A DNA stretch of 64,000 nucleotides from CAWEWH01 sp963812775 (GCA_963812775.1 CAWEWH010000005.1:930001-994000), one strand, 5' to 3'. Positions 1-8,881 are shown, counted from the stretch's first letter. A program made the numbers and translations. Notes: generated by a model from the letters alone, not told the origin.

Positions 1-723
1 CGCCATGGCCGGGTCGAAACGGTCGCGCTCCTTGAGCTGGATGGCGAGACACTCGGCGAGATCGCGGGCGCCGATGCCCGGCGGATCGAAGCGCTGGACC
101 TTGGCGAGGACGATCTCGACGAGCCCCGGCGGCGCCTCGAGCCGCGCCGCAATGGCGTCCGGGCCTTCGCCGAGATAGCCGGCCTCGTCGATGGCATCGA
201 CGAGGTGGCGGCCGATGAGCCGTTCGGCCGGATCGGCGGTGGCAAGGTCGAGCTGGGCGAGGAGATGCTCGTGCAGGCTCACCTCGCGCGTCAGCGAGGC
301 GGCGAAATCGGACGCGTCGTCGTCGAAACTGCCGCCTGAGACGCCGCTCCACACCGACGACGACACCGGCAGGGCGTCGGCCTGCGGGGCGGTGGCGGCG
401 CGTGTCGCCGCGTCCTCGTCGAAGACGTTGTCGAGGTTGGTGTCGAGGTTTCGCTCGATGGCCTCGCGGCTGGTTTCGAGACCCTGCTCGAACCATTCGC
501 CGGCCGTGCCGTTGAGGCCCGGCTCCGGAGCCTGCACTTCGACATCGGGGGGCGGCGGCTGGTCTTCGGCCCGTTCGAGCAGCGGGTTGCGCTCCAGCTC
601 CTGGTCTACATACGACGCGAGCTCGACATGCGACAGCTGCAGCAGCTTTATGGCCTGCAGCAGTTGCGGCGTCATGACCAGGGCTTGCCCCTGGCGGATC
701 TCGAGCCGTTGCGACAGCGCCAT
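1..723 (-). CDS. rpoN: RNA polymerase sigma-54 factor, N-terminal part (cut by window edge)
   Basis: Sigma-54 directs RNA polymerase to -24/-12 promoters and needs AAA+ activators. The 241 visible codons start at the ATG at 723 and read MALSQRLEIRQGQALVMTPQ, the glutamine/leucine-rich activator-interacting region I of RpoN. An acidic spacer follows, then the start of the core-binding domain, which contains FDPPGIGARDLAECLAIQL. The family is about 500 residues, so roughly half lies beyond base 1. Its place downstream of lptB on the same strand is the usual proteobacterial arrangement. A 217-bp gap separates it from lptB, enough for its own promoter, but I see no clear promoter there. Confidence 0.95.
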   Translation of the reverse strand, partial: MALSQRLEIRQGQALVMTPQLLQAIKLLQLSHVELASYVDQELERNPLLERAEDQPPPPDVEVQAPEPGLNGTAGEWFEQGLETSREAIERNLDTNLDNVFDEDAATRAATAPQADALPVSSSVWSGVSGGSFDDDASDFAASLTREVSLHEHLLAQLDLATADPAERLIGRHLVDAIDEAGYLGEGPDAIAARLEAPPGLVEIVLAKVQRFDPPGIGARDLAECLAIQLKERDRFDPAMA

Positions 724-940
724 CAGCGTGATCGGGTCCCCTCGGCGACTTCTGCGCCGTACGGCACGATTCTTGCTTTTTTCTTTCCGGATTACAATAC
801 GGCATCGCCGCAAGGCGGCGGCCTGTGGACAAGCTGTGGGTCCCTAAGCCGTTCTGGCAGCAGGGGATTTCCGCTCGTCCCCGCGCGCCTCACGCCCATT
901 GGCCGGTCCCAATGAATCGGCTCGCGCTGCAGAGGCCGAC

Positions 941-1897
941 TCAGAGGCGGAAATTCTCGCCGAGATAGAGGCGCCGCACGTCCGGGTGGTTGATGATGTC
1001 GTCCGCCTGGCCTTCCATCAGCACCTGGCCGGAATGGATGATGTAGCCGCGGTCGACGAGGCCGAGCGTCTCGCGGACATTGTGGTCGGTGATCAGCACG
1101 CCGATGCCGCGCCCGGTGAGCTGCCGGACGAGGTTCTGGATGTCGCCCACCGCGATCGGATCGATGCCCGCGAACGGCTCGTCGAGCAGCATGAAGGACG
1201 GCCGTCCGGCAAGCGCCCGGGCGATCTCGCAGCGCCGCCGCTCGCCGCCCGAAAGCGCAATCGACGGCGTCTTGCGCAGCCGGGCGATGTTGAACTCTTC
1301 GAGCAGCGCGTCGAGCTGGCGCTCGCGCGCCTTGCGGTTCGGCTCGACCACCTCGAGCACGGCGCGGATATTGTCCTCGACATTGAGGCCGCGGAAGATC
1401 GAGGCTTCCTGCGGAAGATAGCCGATGCCCATGCGGGCGCGCCGATACATGGGCAGATGCGTGATGTCGTGGCCGTCGAGGCTGATAAGGCCGCGATCGG
1501 CCGCCACAAGCCCGGTGATCATGTAGAAGATCGTCGTCTTGCCGGCGCCGTTCGGCCCGAGCAGCCCCACCGCCTCGCCTTCGCGCACGTAGAGCGCCGC
1601 GTCCTGCACGACGGCGCGGCCGCGATAGCTCTTCTGCAGTCCCTTGACGGCCAGGATGCCTTTTCCGCCGAAATCGCTCTGCGGTCCGCCGGCGGCGCGC
1701 TTGGCGGCGTTCGGAGGGCTCACCCGCTGCGCCGGCGCCGCCGCCGGGGGCGGCGCGAATGGCGCGCCCATATGGGCGGGCGGATCCGCCCGCCTCTCGT
1801 CGCGCGCCTGCGGCGCCGCCTCGGCCGCGTCGACGTCCCAGTCGCTTTCCGCACGGGCGACGCGGATCTGATTGCGGCGGCTGAGGGGGCTCTTCAC
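941..1897 (-). CDS. lptB: LPS export ABC transporter ATP-binding protein LptB
   Basis: Cytoplasmic ATPase of the LptB2FGC complex, which extracts lipopolysaccharide from the inner membrane. Walker A is GPNGAGKTT, the signature is LSGGERRR, Walker B is FMLLDEPFAGID, and the switch histidine is in LITDHNVRE. The product is 318 aa, longer than the roughly 240 aa of the enterobacterial protein, because of about 80 proline/alanine-rich residues before the ATPase fold; similar extensions are known to me in rhizobial LptB. The annotated start is a GTG without a clear ribosome site, so the true start could lie inside the extension. It follows the LptC-LptA fusion by 94 bp and precedes rpoN. Confidence 0.93.
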   Translation of the reverse strand: MKSPLSRRNQIRVARAESDWDVDAAEAAPQARDERRADPPAHMGAPFAPPPAAAPAQRVSPPNAAKRAAGGPQSDFGGKGILAVKGLQKSYRGRAVVQDAALYVREGEAVGLLGPNGAGKTTIFYMITGLVAADRGLISLDGHDITHLPMYRRARMGIGYLPQEASIFRGLNVEDNIRAVLEVVEPNRKARERQLDALLEEFNIARLRKTPSIALSGGERRRCEIARALAGRPSFMLLDEPFAGIDPIAVGDIQNLVRQLTGRGIGVLITDHNVRETLGLVDRGYIIHSGQVLMEGQADDIINHPDVRRLYLGENFRL

Positions 1898-1991
1898 GAC
1901 GACGCTGGCAATGCGAGTGCGATGAACAGGGCTGCTTGGTAGCCGAGGCGGAGGGCGGCCACAATCGGTGTCGCGATCTCAGCCCGCATTC

Positions 1992-3788
1992 TCAATTCGT
2001 CTGCGACGCTCCCTTGGCCTCGCTCCCCTTGGGCTTGGACAGGTCGCTGTTCTTCGGGTTGATCAGCGCCTTGACCCTTTCGCCCGGCCGCGTCTCGACG
2101 CTCGCCTGGCTGGTCGTCAGGTCGTACACGACCTTCTCGCCGATGGTGACGTTCTCGCCCTGGCTGAGCTTGGCGTTGCCGATCAGGAAAATCTTGTTGG
2201 CCGTCTTGTCGTAGGTGGCGCTGTCGCCGGTGCCGATCTGGTCCTTGGAGATCACCGTCACCGGCCCGCTGCAATCGAGCTTGCGCAGGCCGTTGCCGTC
2301 CCCTCCGGCCTTGGCCGGCTCGGCCTTGGCCGGCTCGGCCTTGGCCGGCTCGGCCTTGGCCGGCTCGCCACCCTGCTCGCGCTTCTCGTAGAAGACGGTG
2401 AGCACCGAGCAGCGCATCGTCGTCTCGCCCCTCACCGCGGTGACATCGCCGGCGAACACGGCTTTGCGTTCCTTGTCGAACACGTCGAGCTTGTCGGCGT
2501 CGACCTTGATCGGGTCCTTGCTGTCGGCCCCCATGGCCGTGAAGGGCAGCGCCTTCTTGGCGTCGGCCTTGGTATCGGCCTTGGCGACTTTCTGCGGCTT
2601 GTCGTCCTTGGGGACAAACAGGGCCTTGACGCGGCCGCCTTCGACGCGCGCGTGGCCGGGGCCGAGCTCATAGGTCAATCGCCCGCCGGTCATGACGTTC
2701 TCGCCCTGGCTCACCTTGGCGTTGCCGACCAGATAGACCTTGTCGGCGGCCTTGTCGTAGATGGCCATGTCGCCAGCCGCCTTCTGGTCCTTGGCGACGA
2801 CGTCGACGGGCCCGGCGCATTCCATCTTGGTGATGTTGGAGTTGCCGTCCGTCATGACGCCGCTGCCCTTGGGGGCGCCGGGCGTCTTGGCGGCCTGCTC
2901 GTAATGGATGGTCATCGTCGTGCAGCGCATGATGGTGTCGCCTTGCGCGGTCACGACGTTGCCGGAGAACACCACCTTCTTGTCGCGCTCGAAAATGTCG
3001 AGGCGCTCGGAATTGATCTTGATCGGGTCCTTGCCGTTCCCCGCAAGTCCGCTCAGCGGCGAGCGCTTCGCGCCGTCGCCGTCCTTGGGCTTCAGCGCCC
3101 CTTTGCCGGTCGGCTCGGTGCTTTCCATGAACGTGCGCACGTCGCCCACGAAGGCGGCCGCCTTGCCGTTGTCGGTGATCTCGAGCGTGTTGGCGTCGAT
3201 CTTGCCGTTGGGCAGCGTCACCTCGACGGGGTCGCGCGACACCATGCTCTTTGACTTGAAGTCGACGCTGGCCGAGCGCAGCTTCACGTCGTGGCCGGTG
3301 TCGGTCTTGATGTGGATATCCTGCCTGAGAGTCAGCTTCTCGGTCTGGGTGTCGAGGATGCCGGTCAGGGCCTCCATCCAGCCCTTGCTGGCTCCTTCAA
3401 GCGCGAAGTTGCCCTTGACCTTCTTGAGCGAGATCACCGTCGGCTTCTTCACGTCCTGGACGGCCGCCTCCGCCCTCACCTCGTAGGGCCGTGATTCCTT
3501 GTCGTGGCCCTTCAGGGTCGGGGCCTCCATGGTGATCTGGTTGTCGCTGAGGGTGAAGGGGCCGAGCGTCACCCCTTCGAGCCGCCGGAACGGGTCGAAA
3601 ATGCCGATATACGCGATGGCCCCGACGGCCACCGCTGCGCCGAGCGGAATCGTCACCTTGAGAAGGCGCACGAAGCGGGAATGGCGCAGCGCCGACCGGT
3701 AGACGCGGTCCTGCGGCTTGGCCCGGGACGGGGCGGCGCGACCGGGCAGGGGAGCTGCGCCGGGGTTTGGCGGGGGCTTCGTCGACAT
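1992..3788 (-). CDS. LptC-LptA-LptA fusion, LPS transport periplasmic bridge protein
   Basis: The predicted 598-aa product combines proteins that are normally separate. Residues about 1-215 are LptC-like: a cytoplasmic N-terminus, one membrane helix around residues 42-62 (VTIPLGAAVAVGAIAYIGIF), then a periplasmic LptC fold. Two OstA/LptA units follow at about 252-385 and 424-560. Both open with DPIK(I/V)(N/D) and contain V(F/V)(S/A)G(N/D)V and MRC, and both close with GNAK(V/L)SQGENV. The units are also similar at the DNA level, which suggests tandem duplication. A run of EPAKA repeats lies inside the second. LptC anchors to LptB2FG, and LptA strings form the periplasmic bridge to LptD. I start at ATG 3788 (MSTKPPPN); ATG 3794 and an upstream codon at 3839 are alternatives. 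Confidence 0.88.
   Translation of the reverse strand: MSTKPPPNPGAAPLPGRAAPSRAKPQDRVYRSALRHSRFVRLLKVTIPLGAAVAVGAIAYIGIFDPFRRLEGVTLGPFTLSDNQITMEAPTLKGHDKESRPYEVRAEAAVQDVKKPTVISLKKVKGNFALEGASKGWMEALTGILDTQTEKLTLRQDIHIKTDTGHDVKLRSASVDFKSKSMVSRDPVEVTLPNGKIDANTLEITDNGKAAAFVGDVRTFMESTEPTGKGALKPKDGDGAKRSPLSGLAGNGKDPIKINSERLDIFERDKKVVFSGNVVTAQGDTIMRCTTMTIHYEQAAKTPGAPKGSGVMTDGNSNITKMECAGPVDVVAKDQKAAGDMAIYDKAADKVYLVGNAKVSQGENVMTGGRLTYELGPGHARVEGGRVKALFVPKDDKPQKVAKADTKADAKKALPFTAMGADSKDPIKVDADKLDVFDKERKAVFAGDVTAVRGETTMRCSVLTVFYEKREQGGEPAKAEPAKAEPAKAEPAKAGGDGNGLRKLDCSGPVTVISKDQIGTGDSATYDKTANKIFLIGNAKLSQGENVTIGEKVVYDLTTSQASVETRPGERVKALINPKNSDLSKPKGSEAKGASQTN
2306..2368. repeat. 15-bp tandem repeat inside the second LptA unit
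   Basis: About four copies of a 15-bp unit (GGCCTTGGCCGGCTC on the plus strand) encode PAKAE repeats on the minus strand. They lie between the first strands and the middle of the second LptA unit. Being a multiple of three, the repeat keeps the frame and can change copy number without breaking the protein. Confidence 0.9.
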
Positions 3789-3865
3789 CAACATGCGGGC
3801 CGTTGCTGCCTTACGGCAGTGGCGAAGTTGTGTCGCCACTATAGCTCAAGTTGCGCCAAATGCCT

Positions 3866-4480
3866 TCAACTATGGGCAAAAATGTCGTCCTCGGCCCAGC
3901 CTTGCAGGTCGAGTCGGGCTCTCGTGGGCAGGAACGCGAAGCAGGCCTTGGCCAGATCCACCCGCCCCTCGCGGGCCAGGATAGCGTCGAGCTTCTCCCG
4001 CAAGGCGTGCAAATGCACCACATCGGACGCCGCATAGGCAACCTGCGCGTCGCTCAGCTTGTCGGCCCCCCAGTCGGAGGATTGCTGCTGCTTCGACAGG
4101 TCGATGCCGAGCAGCTCGCGCACCAGGTCCTTGAGGCCGTGCCGGTCCGTATAGGTGCGCACCAGCTTCGAGGCGATCTTGGTGCAATAGACCGGCCCCG
4201 GCATGACCCCGAAGGTCTTGAACAGGACCGCCATGTCGAAGCGGGCGTAATGGAAGATCTTGGTGACGGCGGGCGCGGTGAGCAGCCGCAGCAGTTCCTG
4301 CGGCTGCGGTCCGTCGCGCCGCATCTGCACCACCTCGGCCGTGCCGTCGCCGCGCGACAGCTGCACGACGCAAAGGCGATCGCGGTTGGGATTGAGGCCG
4401 AGCGTCTCGGTGTCGATGGCGACGGCCGAGCCGAAATCGAGCCCGGCCGGCAGGTCGTCCATGTGAAGGCGAGAGCTCAT
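3866..4480 (-). CDS. rnd: Short ribonuclease D-type 3'-5' exonuclease
   Basis: DEDD-family exonuclease acting on tRNA or other small RNA 3' ends. Exo I is AIDTETLGL near residue 20, Exo II is the FHYARFDMAVL region, and Exo III is YAASDVVHLHAL, with Tyr and Asp as in the DEDDy class. At 204 aa it has only the catalytic domain and lacks the HRDC domains of enterobacterial RNase D, the usual form in Rhizobiales. The start is ATG 4480 (MSSRLHM). A longer open frame that runs through it from the racemase at 5.9 kb is an artefact. It precedes the LptC-LptA gene by 77 bp on the same strand and may be co-transcribed with it. Confidence 0.9.
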   Translation of the reverse strand: MSSRLHMDDLPAGLDFGSAVAIDTETLGLNPNRDRLCVVQLSRGDGTAEVVQMRRDGPQPQELLRLLTAPAVTKIFHYARFDMAVLFKTFGVMPGPVYCTKIASKLVRTYTDRHGLKDLVRELLGIDLSKQQQSSDWGADKLSDAQVAYAASDVVHLHALREKLDAILAREGRVDLAKACFAFLPTRARLDLQGWAEDDIFAHS

Positions 4481-4481
4481 A

Positions 4482-4527
4482 GTTGCCTTGGTTGGCGTTG
4501 CCTTGGTTGGCGTTGCCTTGGTTGGCC
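4482..4527. repeat. Three tandem 15-bp repeats just upstream of rnd
   Basis: TTGCCTTGGTTGGCG occurs three times head to tail (4483-4497, 4498-4512, 4513-4527, the last with one change) directly before the rnd start. The rest of 4528-4777 is the divergent intergenic region between rnd and the receiver gene; I see no gene in it. Confidence 0.9.
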
Positions 4528-4777
4528 GCTGGCACTTCATCCCCAAAGCGCGCGCGGCTTCGGACAGGATCAGACGCGAATTGAAACGACAGAGCCGCGA
4601 CTGTGTCCGAACACCCCGCGCTGTGGCAACGCTCGCTAACACTGGTTCGGGCAGGCGGCAAGCAGCCCCGCCGCCTGCCCACGCTCCCGCGCCGGTTGAC
4701 CTGTGGAGCAGGTGTGATTTCAACCGTCTGACCGGGCCGCGCGGCGACCCAATCATGGAAGAGCGGGGCTGAGAAGC

Positions 4778-5137
4778 GTGCAGGACCGATCGCGCCGGCG
4801 GGTGCTCGTGGTCGAGGACGACAGCCTCGTCGCCATGCTGATCGAGGACATCGTGGCCGACCTCGGCCACGAAGTGGTGGGCTCCGCCACCCGTCTCGAA
4901 GAGGCGCTCGCTCTTGCCCGCACCGCCTCCTTCGATGCGGCCATCCTCGACGTGAACCTCGCCGGGCAGCGGTCCTTTGCGGTGGCCGACGTGCTCAAGG
5001 CGCGCGGCATCCCGTTCGTCTTTGCCACCGGCTACGACGCAGAAGGTCTCGAGGAGGGCTATCGCGACGCCGTCACGCTGCGCAAACCGTTTCAGGCCGA
5101 GGACGTGAAGGCGGCGCTCGCCAAGCTGATGGGTTAG
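4778..5137 (+). CDS. Single-domain response regulator (CheY-like receiver)
   Basis: A 119-aa stand-alone receiver. The acidic pocket is VEDD near residue 12, the phospho-acceptor Asp is in AAILDVNLAG, the conserved Thr/Ser position is FATGYD, and the Lys is in LRKPF. There is no output domain, so it probably acts as a phosphorelay intermediate or a kinase partner. No kinase is adjacent, so the partner is unknown. The start is GTG 4778: the only upstream ATG (4755) is quickly followed by an in-frame stop. It is transcribed away from rnd and converges with the racemase gene, whose stop lies 18 bp past this one. Confidence 0.85.
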   Translation: MQDRSRRRVLVVEDDSLVAMLIEDIVADLGHEVVGSATRLEEALALARTASFDAAILDVNLAGQRSFAVADVLKARGIPFVFATGYDAEGLEEGYRDAVTLRKPFQAEDVKAALAKLMG

Positions 5138-5154
5138 TTTCCCAAAGCCGAGTG

Positions 5155-5881
5155 TCACGACAGCGGGCCGCCGCGCCAGGCGGGCAGCGGCCGCCTCTCC
5201 AGCGCCACCGCGACGGCTTCGTGAGCGAGGAGCCGGGTCGAAATCGAGAACGGGCAGCGGCGAGACGTTCGGCGTCACGAGCAGCGGTATCTCGGTGCAG
5301 CTCAGCGCCGTCGCATCGCATCCGTTGTCCTTGAGCGCGGCGACGATTCGAAGGTACTCGCGGCGCGATTCGTCATTCAGCTCGCCGTTGCAGAGCTCGT
5401 CGAAGATGATGCGATCGACGAGCGCGCGATCCTCCGGCGGTGGAACGAGTTGCGCGATGCCCCGCCGCGCGAAAGCCTTTGGGTAGACGGGCCCTTCCAT
5501 CGTCCACCTTGTACCGAGCAGTCCGACGCAGCGGCGTCCCTCGCTGGCGGCGCGCTCCGCCACAATATCGGCGATGTGAAGGGCGGGAAGCGGCAGGCGG
5601 ACGCCTGGGGCCTCGAGCGCGATATGCGCGGTGTTGTCCGGGCACACGAAGAAGTCGCATCCCGCGTCGAGAAGGTGGCGCGCGGTGCGCGCGAAGAACG
5701 TGTTGAGCCGGGCGAGATCCATGCGCTCCCATGCGTCCAGCACCTCCCCCATCGGCTGAATGCTCATGGTGATCTCGGGATGCATATGTGTGCCGAGGCG
5801 GCGCGCGCCCTCGCGGCACATCTCGAGGAAGCAGAGCGCCGCGCCGTCGGCACTGTGCGCCAGGATGCCGATATGCTGCAT
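5155..5881 (-). CDS. Aspartate/glutamate racemase family protein (one frameshift)
   Basis: PLP-independent two-cysteine racemase. The first catalytic Cys is in FFVCPDNTAH and the second in ALSCTEIPLL. The N-terminus MQHIGILAHSADGAALCF starts at ATG 5881. The frame breaks near 5240: the reading continues LPVLDFDP, while the frame one base away continues STRLLAHEAVAVALERRPLP and reaches a stop at 5155, as the family does. The length of 727 bp is 242 codons plus one base, consistent with one extra base in an AAA run on the plus strand. The substrate amino acid cannot be told from sequence. Confidence 0.82.
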
Positions 5882-5904
5882 TGCCGCGAGACGATGAGCC
5901 GGGG

Positions 5905-6567
5905 CTACACGCGCGCCGCCTGCGCGGCCTGTGCCGCCCCGCCCTCGAACCAATGCGCGATCACCGGCAGGATGCTCTCGGCCGGCTGGAAGCCCTGCGT
6001 CACCATCGCGTAGTGCCCCCTCTGGTCGGTGCTGGCGATCAGCGTCGGAAAGCCGGTGACGCCGGCATTCTGCGACGTGCCGAAGTCGCGCCAGGTGGCG
6101 CTCTTGATCTCCTCCGACGTGATGGCGTCGCGAAAGGCCTCGCGCGCGATGCCGAGCTCGGCCGCGAGATCGGCCAGCACGTCGGGCTGCGTCACGTCGC
6201 GGTTATGCGCATAGAACGCCGCGTGCGCCCGCTTCAGGAAGTCGAACGCCAAGTGTGGCGCAAGATGCCGCACCAGCACCACGGCGGCGGCCGGCAGCTC
6301 GGTGTCGTACACGAAACCCTGGCGATCGAAGAACGCGAAGTCGAACGGCTGCCCTGAGGCCTCCTGCACGTGCTCCCAATGGCCGCGCGTCTCCTGCTTG
6401 GCCTTGTCGGTCATCGGCTTGGTGTTGCCGGGCCTGAGCCCGCCCATGACCAGGCGCACCGGCAGGCTCTCGCCATAGGTGGAGCGGATGGCCTCGATGA
6501 CGGGCGAGAAGCCCCAGCACCACGAGCACATGGGGTCGGCGAAATAGACGAGGTGCGGCTCGGTCAT
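5905..6567 (-). CDS. DsbA family thioredoxin-fold protein
   Basis: The 220-aa DsbA-like oxidoreductase has a CSWC active site in the N-terminal sequence YFADPMCSWCWGFSP and the cis-proline region GVTGFPTLI near residue 178. There is no signal peptide, so it is probably cytoplasmic, like the FrnE/DsbA-like proteins that act on thiols or small molecules rather than on exported proteins. It ends 24 bp before the racemase start on the same strand, so the two may form an operon. The substrate is unknown. Confidence 0.85.
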   Translation of the reverse strand: MTEPHLVYFADPMCSWCWGFSPVIEAIRSTYGESLPVRLVMGGLRPGNTKPMTDKAKQETRGHWEHVQEASGQPFDFAFFDRQGFVYDTELPAAAVVLVRHLAPHLAFDFLKRAHAAFYAHNRDVTQPDVLADLAAELGIAREAFRDAITSEEIKSATWRDFGTSQNAGVTGFPTLIASTDQRGHYAMVTQGFQPAESILPVIAHWFEGGAAQAAQAARV

Positions 6568-6692
6568 GGTCGGCTCCGGGCATCGCTCATGGCCGACACT
6601 ATACCCGACTCGGGCCGCCGCATGTCGATCGCGAGATGGCAGCCATGACCGGTGACCGTCGCCCCAATGGCGACGTTCGGCAGATCACCACC

Positions 6693-7544
6693 TCAGGCGT
6701 CGGCAAGCTGCTCGGAGAGGTTTGCGGGGTCTTCGTATTCACCAGATGCCGTCTGGCCGCCCGCTGCGGTGAATGCCGCGACACGGCGATCGAACTCCGG
6801 ACTGGCGACCAGTCCCGCAAACTTCTGGTACGCATCGATCAGTCCCGGCTCCGGGTGCGGCTCGGCGGCCAGTATGTTCGCTTTGTTGGCCGCGACGGCC
6901 TCTGTCGGAAACGACGCGATGTTGCGGGCGAGGCATTCGACAAACGGACGCAACTCGGCCGCAGGCAGCAAGCGATTGGCGTAGCCATAACTGACCGCCA
7001 GGTCTCCGCCGACATCTGCCCCGCCAAGGCACAGTTCGAGCGCGCGGGATCGCCCGGCCTTTCGCGCCAGATACTGGGCGCCGCCTCCTCCAGGGTTGAT
7101 GCCCAGCAGGATTTCGAGCTGCGAGAAGCGCGCCGACGGAGACGCAAAGACCATGTCGAGCGCCAGCGCAAATTCCGCCCCGCCGCCGCGGGCGCGCCCA
7201 TCGACCATGCCGATGCTGATCTTCGGCATCGTCCGGAACCGTTCGAGAATCTGTTGATAAAAGCCGAGCTGGGACGTGTCGGCGTAGGCGCCGGCGGCGC
7301 GCGCCTGCTGCAGCAACCCGAAATCCGCATGCGACAGGAAATAGTCCGGCACGGCGCTTTCGAAAACCACGACCCGGATGTCGGGCGCTGCCTCGAGCTT
7401 TCGCGAAAGCGCTTCCATCTCCCCAGCAAGGCGCATGTCGATCAGGTTGATGGGCGGATTGTTGATCGTCACCCACGCCACGCCACGCTCCTTGCGCAGG
7501 GACAGCACGCCGTTAGGCGACGATTCCGAAGGGGCGCTTGTCAT
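6693..7544 (-). CDS. Enoyl-CoA hydratase/isomerase family protein
   Basis: Crotonase-fold protein of 283 aa. The first oxyanion-hole segment is around FLSHADFGLL, and the second is GMVDGRARGGGAEFALALD; QLEILLGINPGGGG aligns with the catalytic-loop region. The start is ATG 7544, preceded by AAAGAGGA at good spacing; an upstream in-frame codon at 7580 falls in the operator region and is unlikely. It is divergent from a TetR regulator 66 bp away, with an inverted repeat between, so it is probably the regulator's target. Whether it hydrates, isomerises or cleaves a CoA ester is not clear. Confidence 0.85.
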   Translation of the reverse strand: MTSAPSESSPNGVLSLRKERGVAWVTINNPPINLIDMRLAGEMEALSRKLEAAPDIRVVVFESAVPDYFLSHADFGLLQQARAAGAYADTSQLGFYQQILERFRTMPKISIGMVDGRARGGGAEFALALDMVFASPSARFSQLEILLGINPGGGGAQYLARKAGRSRALELCLGGADVGGDLAVSYGYANRLLPAAELRPFVECLARNIASFPTEAVAANKANILAAEPHPEPGLIDAYQKFAGLVASPEFDRRVAAFTAAGGQTASGEYEDPANLSEQLADA

Positions 7545-7581
7545 ACCGTCCTCTTTTCGAAGTTTACAAAAACAGTCCACG

Positions 7582-7598
7582 TTGTAACGTATTTACAA
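7582..7598. promoter_or_regulatory. Probable TetR operator between the divergent genes
   Basis: TTGTAA-CGTAT-TTACAA is a perfect 6-bp inverted repeat with a 5-bp spacer, in the 66-bp gap between the enoyl-CoA hydratase and the TetR gene. A further TTACAA half-site lies at 7564-7569. Size and placement fit a TetR-type operator; that this regulator binds it is inference. Confidence 0.6.
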
Positions 7599-7610
7599 AA
7601 TTGCCACATA

Positions 7611-8255
7611 ATGTCAACTGCTGCGATGTGGACGATTCCCGGACTCGCCGAAACGGGGGCGCAGGCCCGCATACTCAATGCGGCGTTCCGTTGCTTCGCG
7701 AGATACGGCTATGCCCGCACCAGCATGACCGATATCGCCAAGGAGGCGGGCCTGTCCCGCACGGCTCTCTACAAGCACTATCCGCGTCTTGAGGACGTGT
7801 TCCGCGCGCTGAGCCAGCGCGTCAACCAGGGCGTGCGCCAAGCGGTCGTCGATGCGGCCGCGAAGGACGGAGACCTGACGGGCAGACTGCAGGCGGTTAT
7901 CGCTGCCCGCGTCAGTTGGGCGTTCGAGGCGCTCAATCTCTCTGAACACGGACACGAACTGATCGATGCCAAGAACGCACTATGCGGCAAGGCAGGGGCT
8001 GACACAGAGGCGCAATTTCGCAAGCTGCTGGCCGCCATCCTCACGGCTTCCGGCGTGTCCCGGGCGTCGGCAATTTCTGCGGCGACCGTGATCGTCAAAT
8101 GCATACCCGGCCTTGTCGCCGAACAGACATCGGAGCAGGCGGCGCGCGAACAGATCGCGCAGTTCGTCCGCATCTTTGCGGCCGGTATCACGTCGCAAAG
8201 CAAGACCCAGGGCGCCTCGAATCCTGGCCGATTGGGAGCAGGATCGCGGATGTGA
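7611..8255 (+). CDS. TetR/AcrR family transcriptional regulator
   Basis: The 214-aa repressor-type protein has an N-terminal TetR helix-turn-helix: ILNAAFRCFARYGYARTSM, then DIAKEAGLSRTALYKHYPRL. The C-terminal helical ligand domain is not diagnostic. The start is ATG 7611; ATG 7626 is possible. It is divergent from the enoyl-CoA hydratase and a 17-bp palindrome overlaps the promoter gap, so autoregulation plus control of that gene by an acyl-CoA or aromatic ligand is plausible. Confidence 0.88.
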   Translation: MSTAAMWTIPGLAETGAQARILNAAFRCFARYGYARTSMTDIAKEAGLSRTALYKHYPRLEDVFRALSQRVNQGVRQAVVDAAAKDGDLTGRLQAVIAARVSWAFEALNLSEHGHELIDAKNALCGKAGADTEAQFRKLLAAILTASGVSRASAISAATVIVKCIPGLVAEQTSEQAAREQIAQFVRIFAAGITSQSKTQGASNPGRLGAGSRM

Positions 8256-8385
8256 CGAACGCGCTGGCAACATTTTGGTAACGACGCCCGGCCTTGCCGC
8301 GTAACCAGCCCTTTACCCCATGCCGAGCATTTGCTTGCCGCCGCCCATGACGTTCTGCTGACTGAGATTGAATGGGGGATTGCAG

Positions 8386-8796
8386 ATGAAGACAGCAGCG
8401 CTGGTTCTCGTCGGTCTCGTCGCCTTCGCGGGCGTCGCCGAGGCCAAGGGTTTCCGCTTCAAGTTCTCGAGCGGGCGCGGCGGCGATGCGCCGGCCGCTT
8501 CACAGCGCGCCACCAAGGCGGGGGACTCGAAGTCCGACGCCTCACCCGTGTATGGCTACGCCTACCGCCCCCGCTCGTCCGACCGCAAGGAAGAGGGGCG
8601 TGGCGAGGCCGGCAACGAGCCGCTGAGCGCCGAGCGGGCCAGCAAGAACCTCGCCTTGCAGCGCGCCTCGGCCAACCCGGCCCAACCGGTCCAGGCGGCC
8701 CCCGCCGTGTTGCAGCCGGTGGGCGGCTGCGGCAAGCGACTCGAAGTCCTCAATCCGCGGCCCGGCGAAGCGCGCTGCGTCGGCAAGGTCGAGTAG
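8386..8796 (+). CDS. Small secreted protein of unknown function
   Basis: A 136-aa protein with a clear signal peptide (MKTAALVLVGLVAFAGVAEA, cleavage before KG). The mature part is low-complexity, charged and alanine-rich, and ends with two cysteines in GGCGKRLEV and GEARCVGKVE that could form a disulfide. The start is ATG 8386, with GGGGG about 7 bp upstream. I recognise no domain. It is likely periplasmic. Confidence 0.65.
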   Translation: MKTAALVLVGLVAFAGVAEAKGFRFKFSSGRGGDAPAASQRATKAGDSKSDASPVYGYAYRPRSSDRKEEGRGEAGNEPLSAERASKNLALQRASANPAQPVQAAPAVLQPVGGCGKRLEVLNPRPGEARCVGKVE

Positions 8797-8881
8797 GAAT
8801 AGACCGGACTCGTTTGCGCACCTTCGGGTGCGCCGCCCCCAATGCCACGTTTCGTAACGTCACGCGCGGTGATGTCGTGCT

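Noticed and set aside
3866..5953. A 695-codon open frame that seems to fuse the racemase to RNase D
   Set aside because: Its middle is the antisense of the receiver gene (4778-5137) and the non-coding gap. The racemase ends at 5155 after a one-base shift, and rnd has its own start at 4480.
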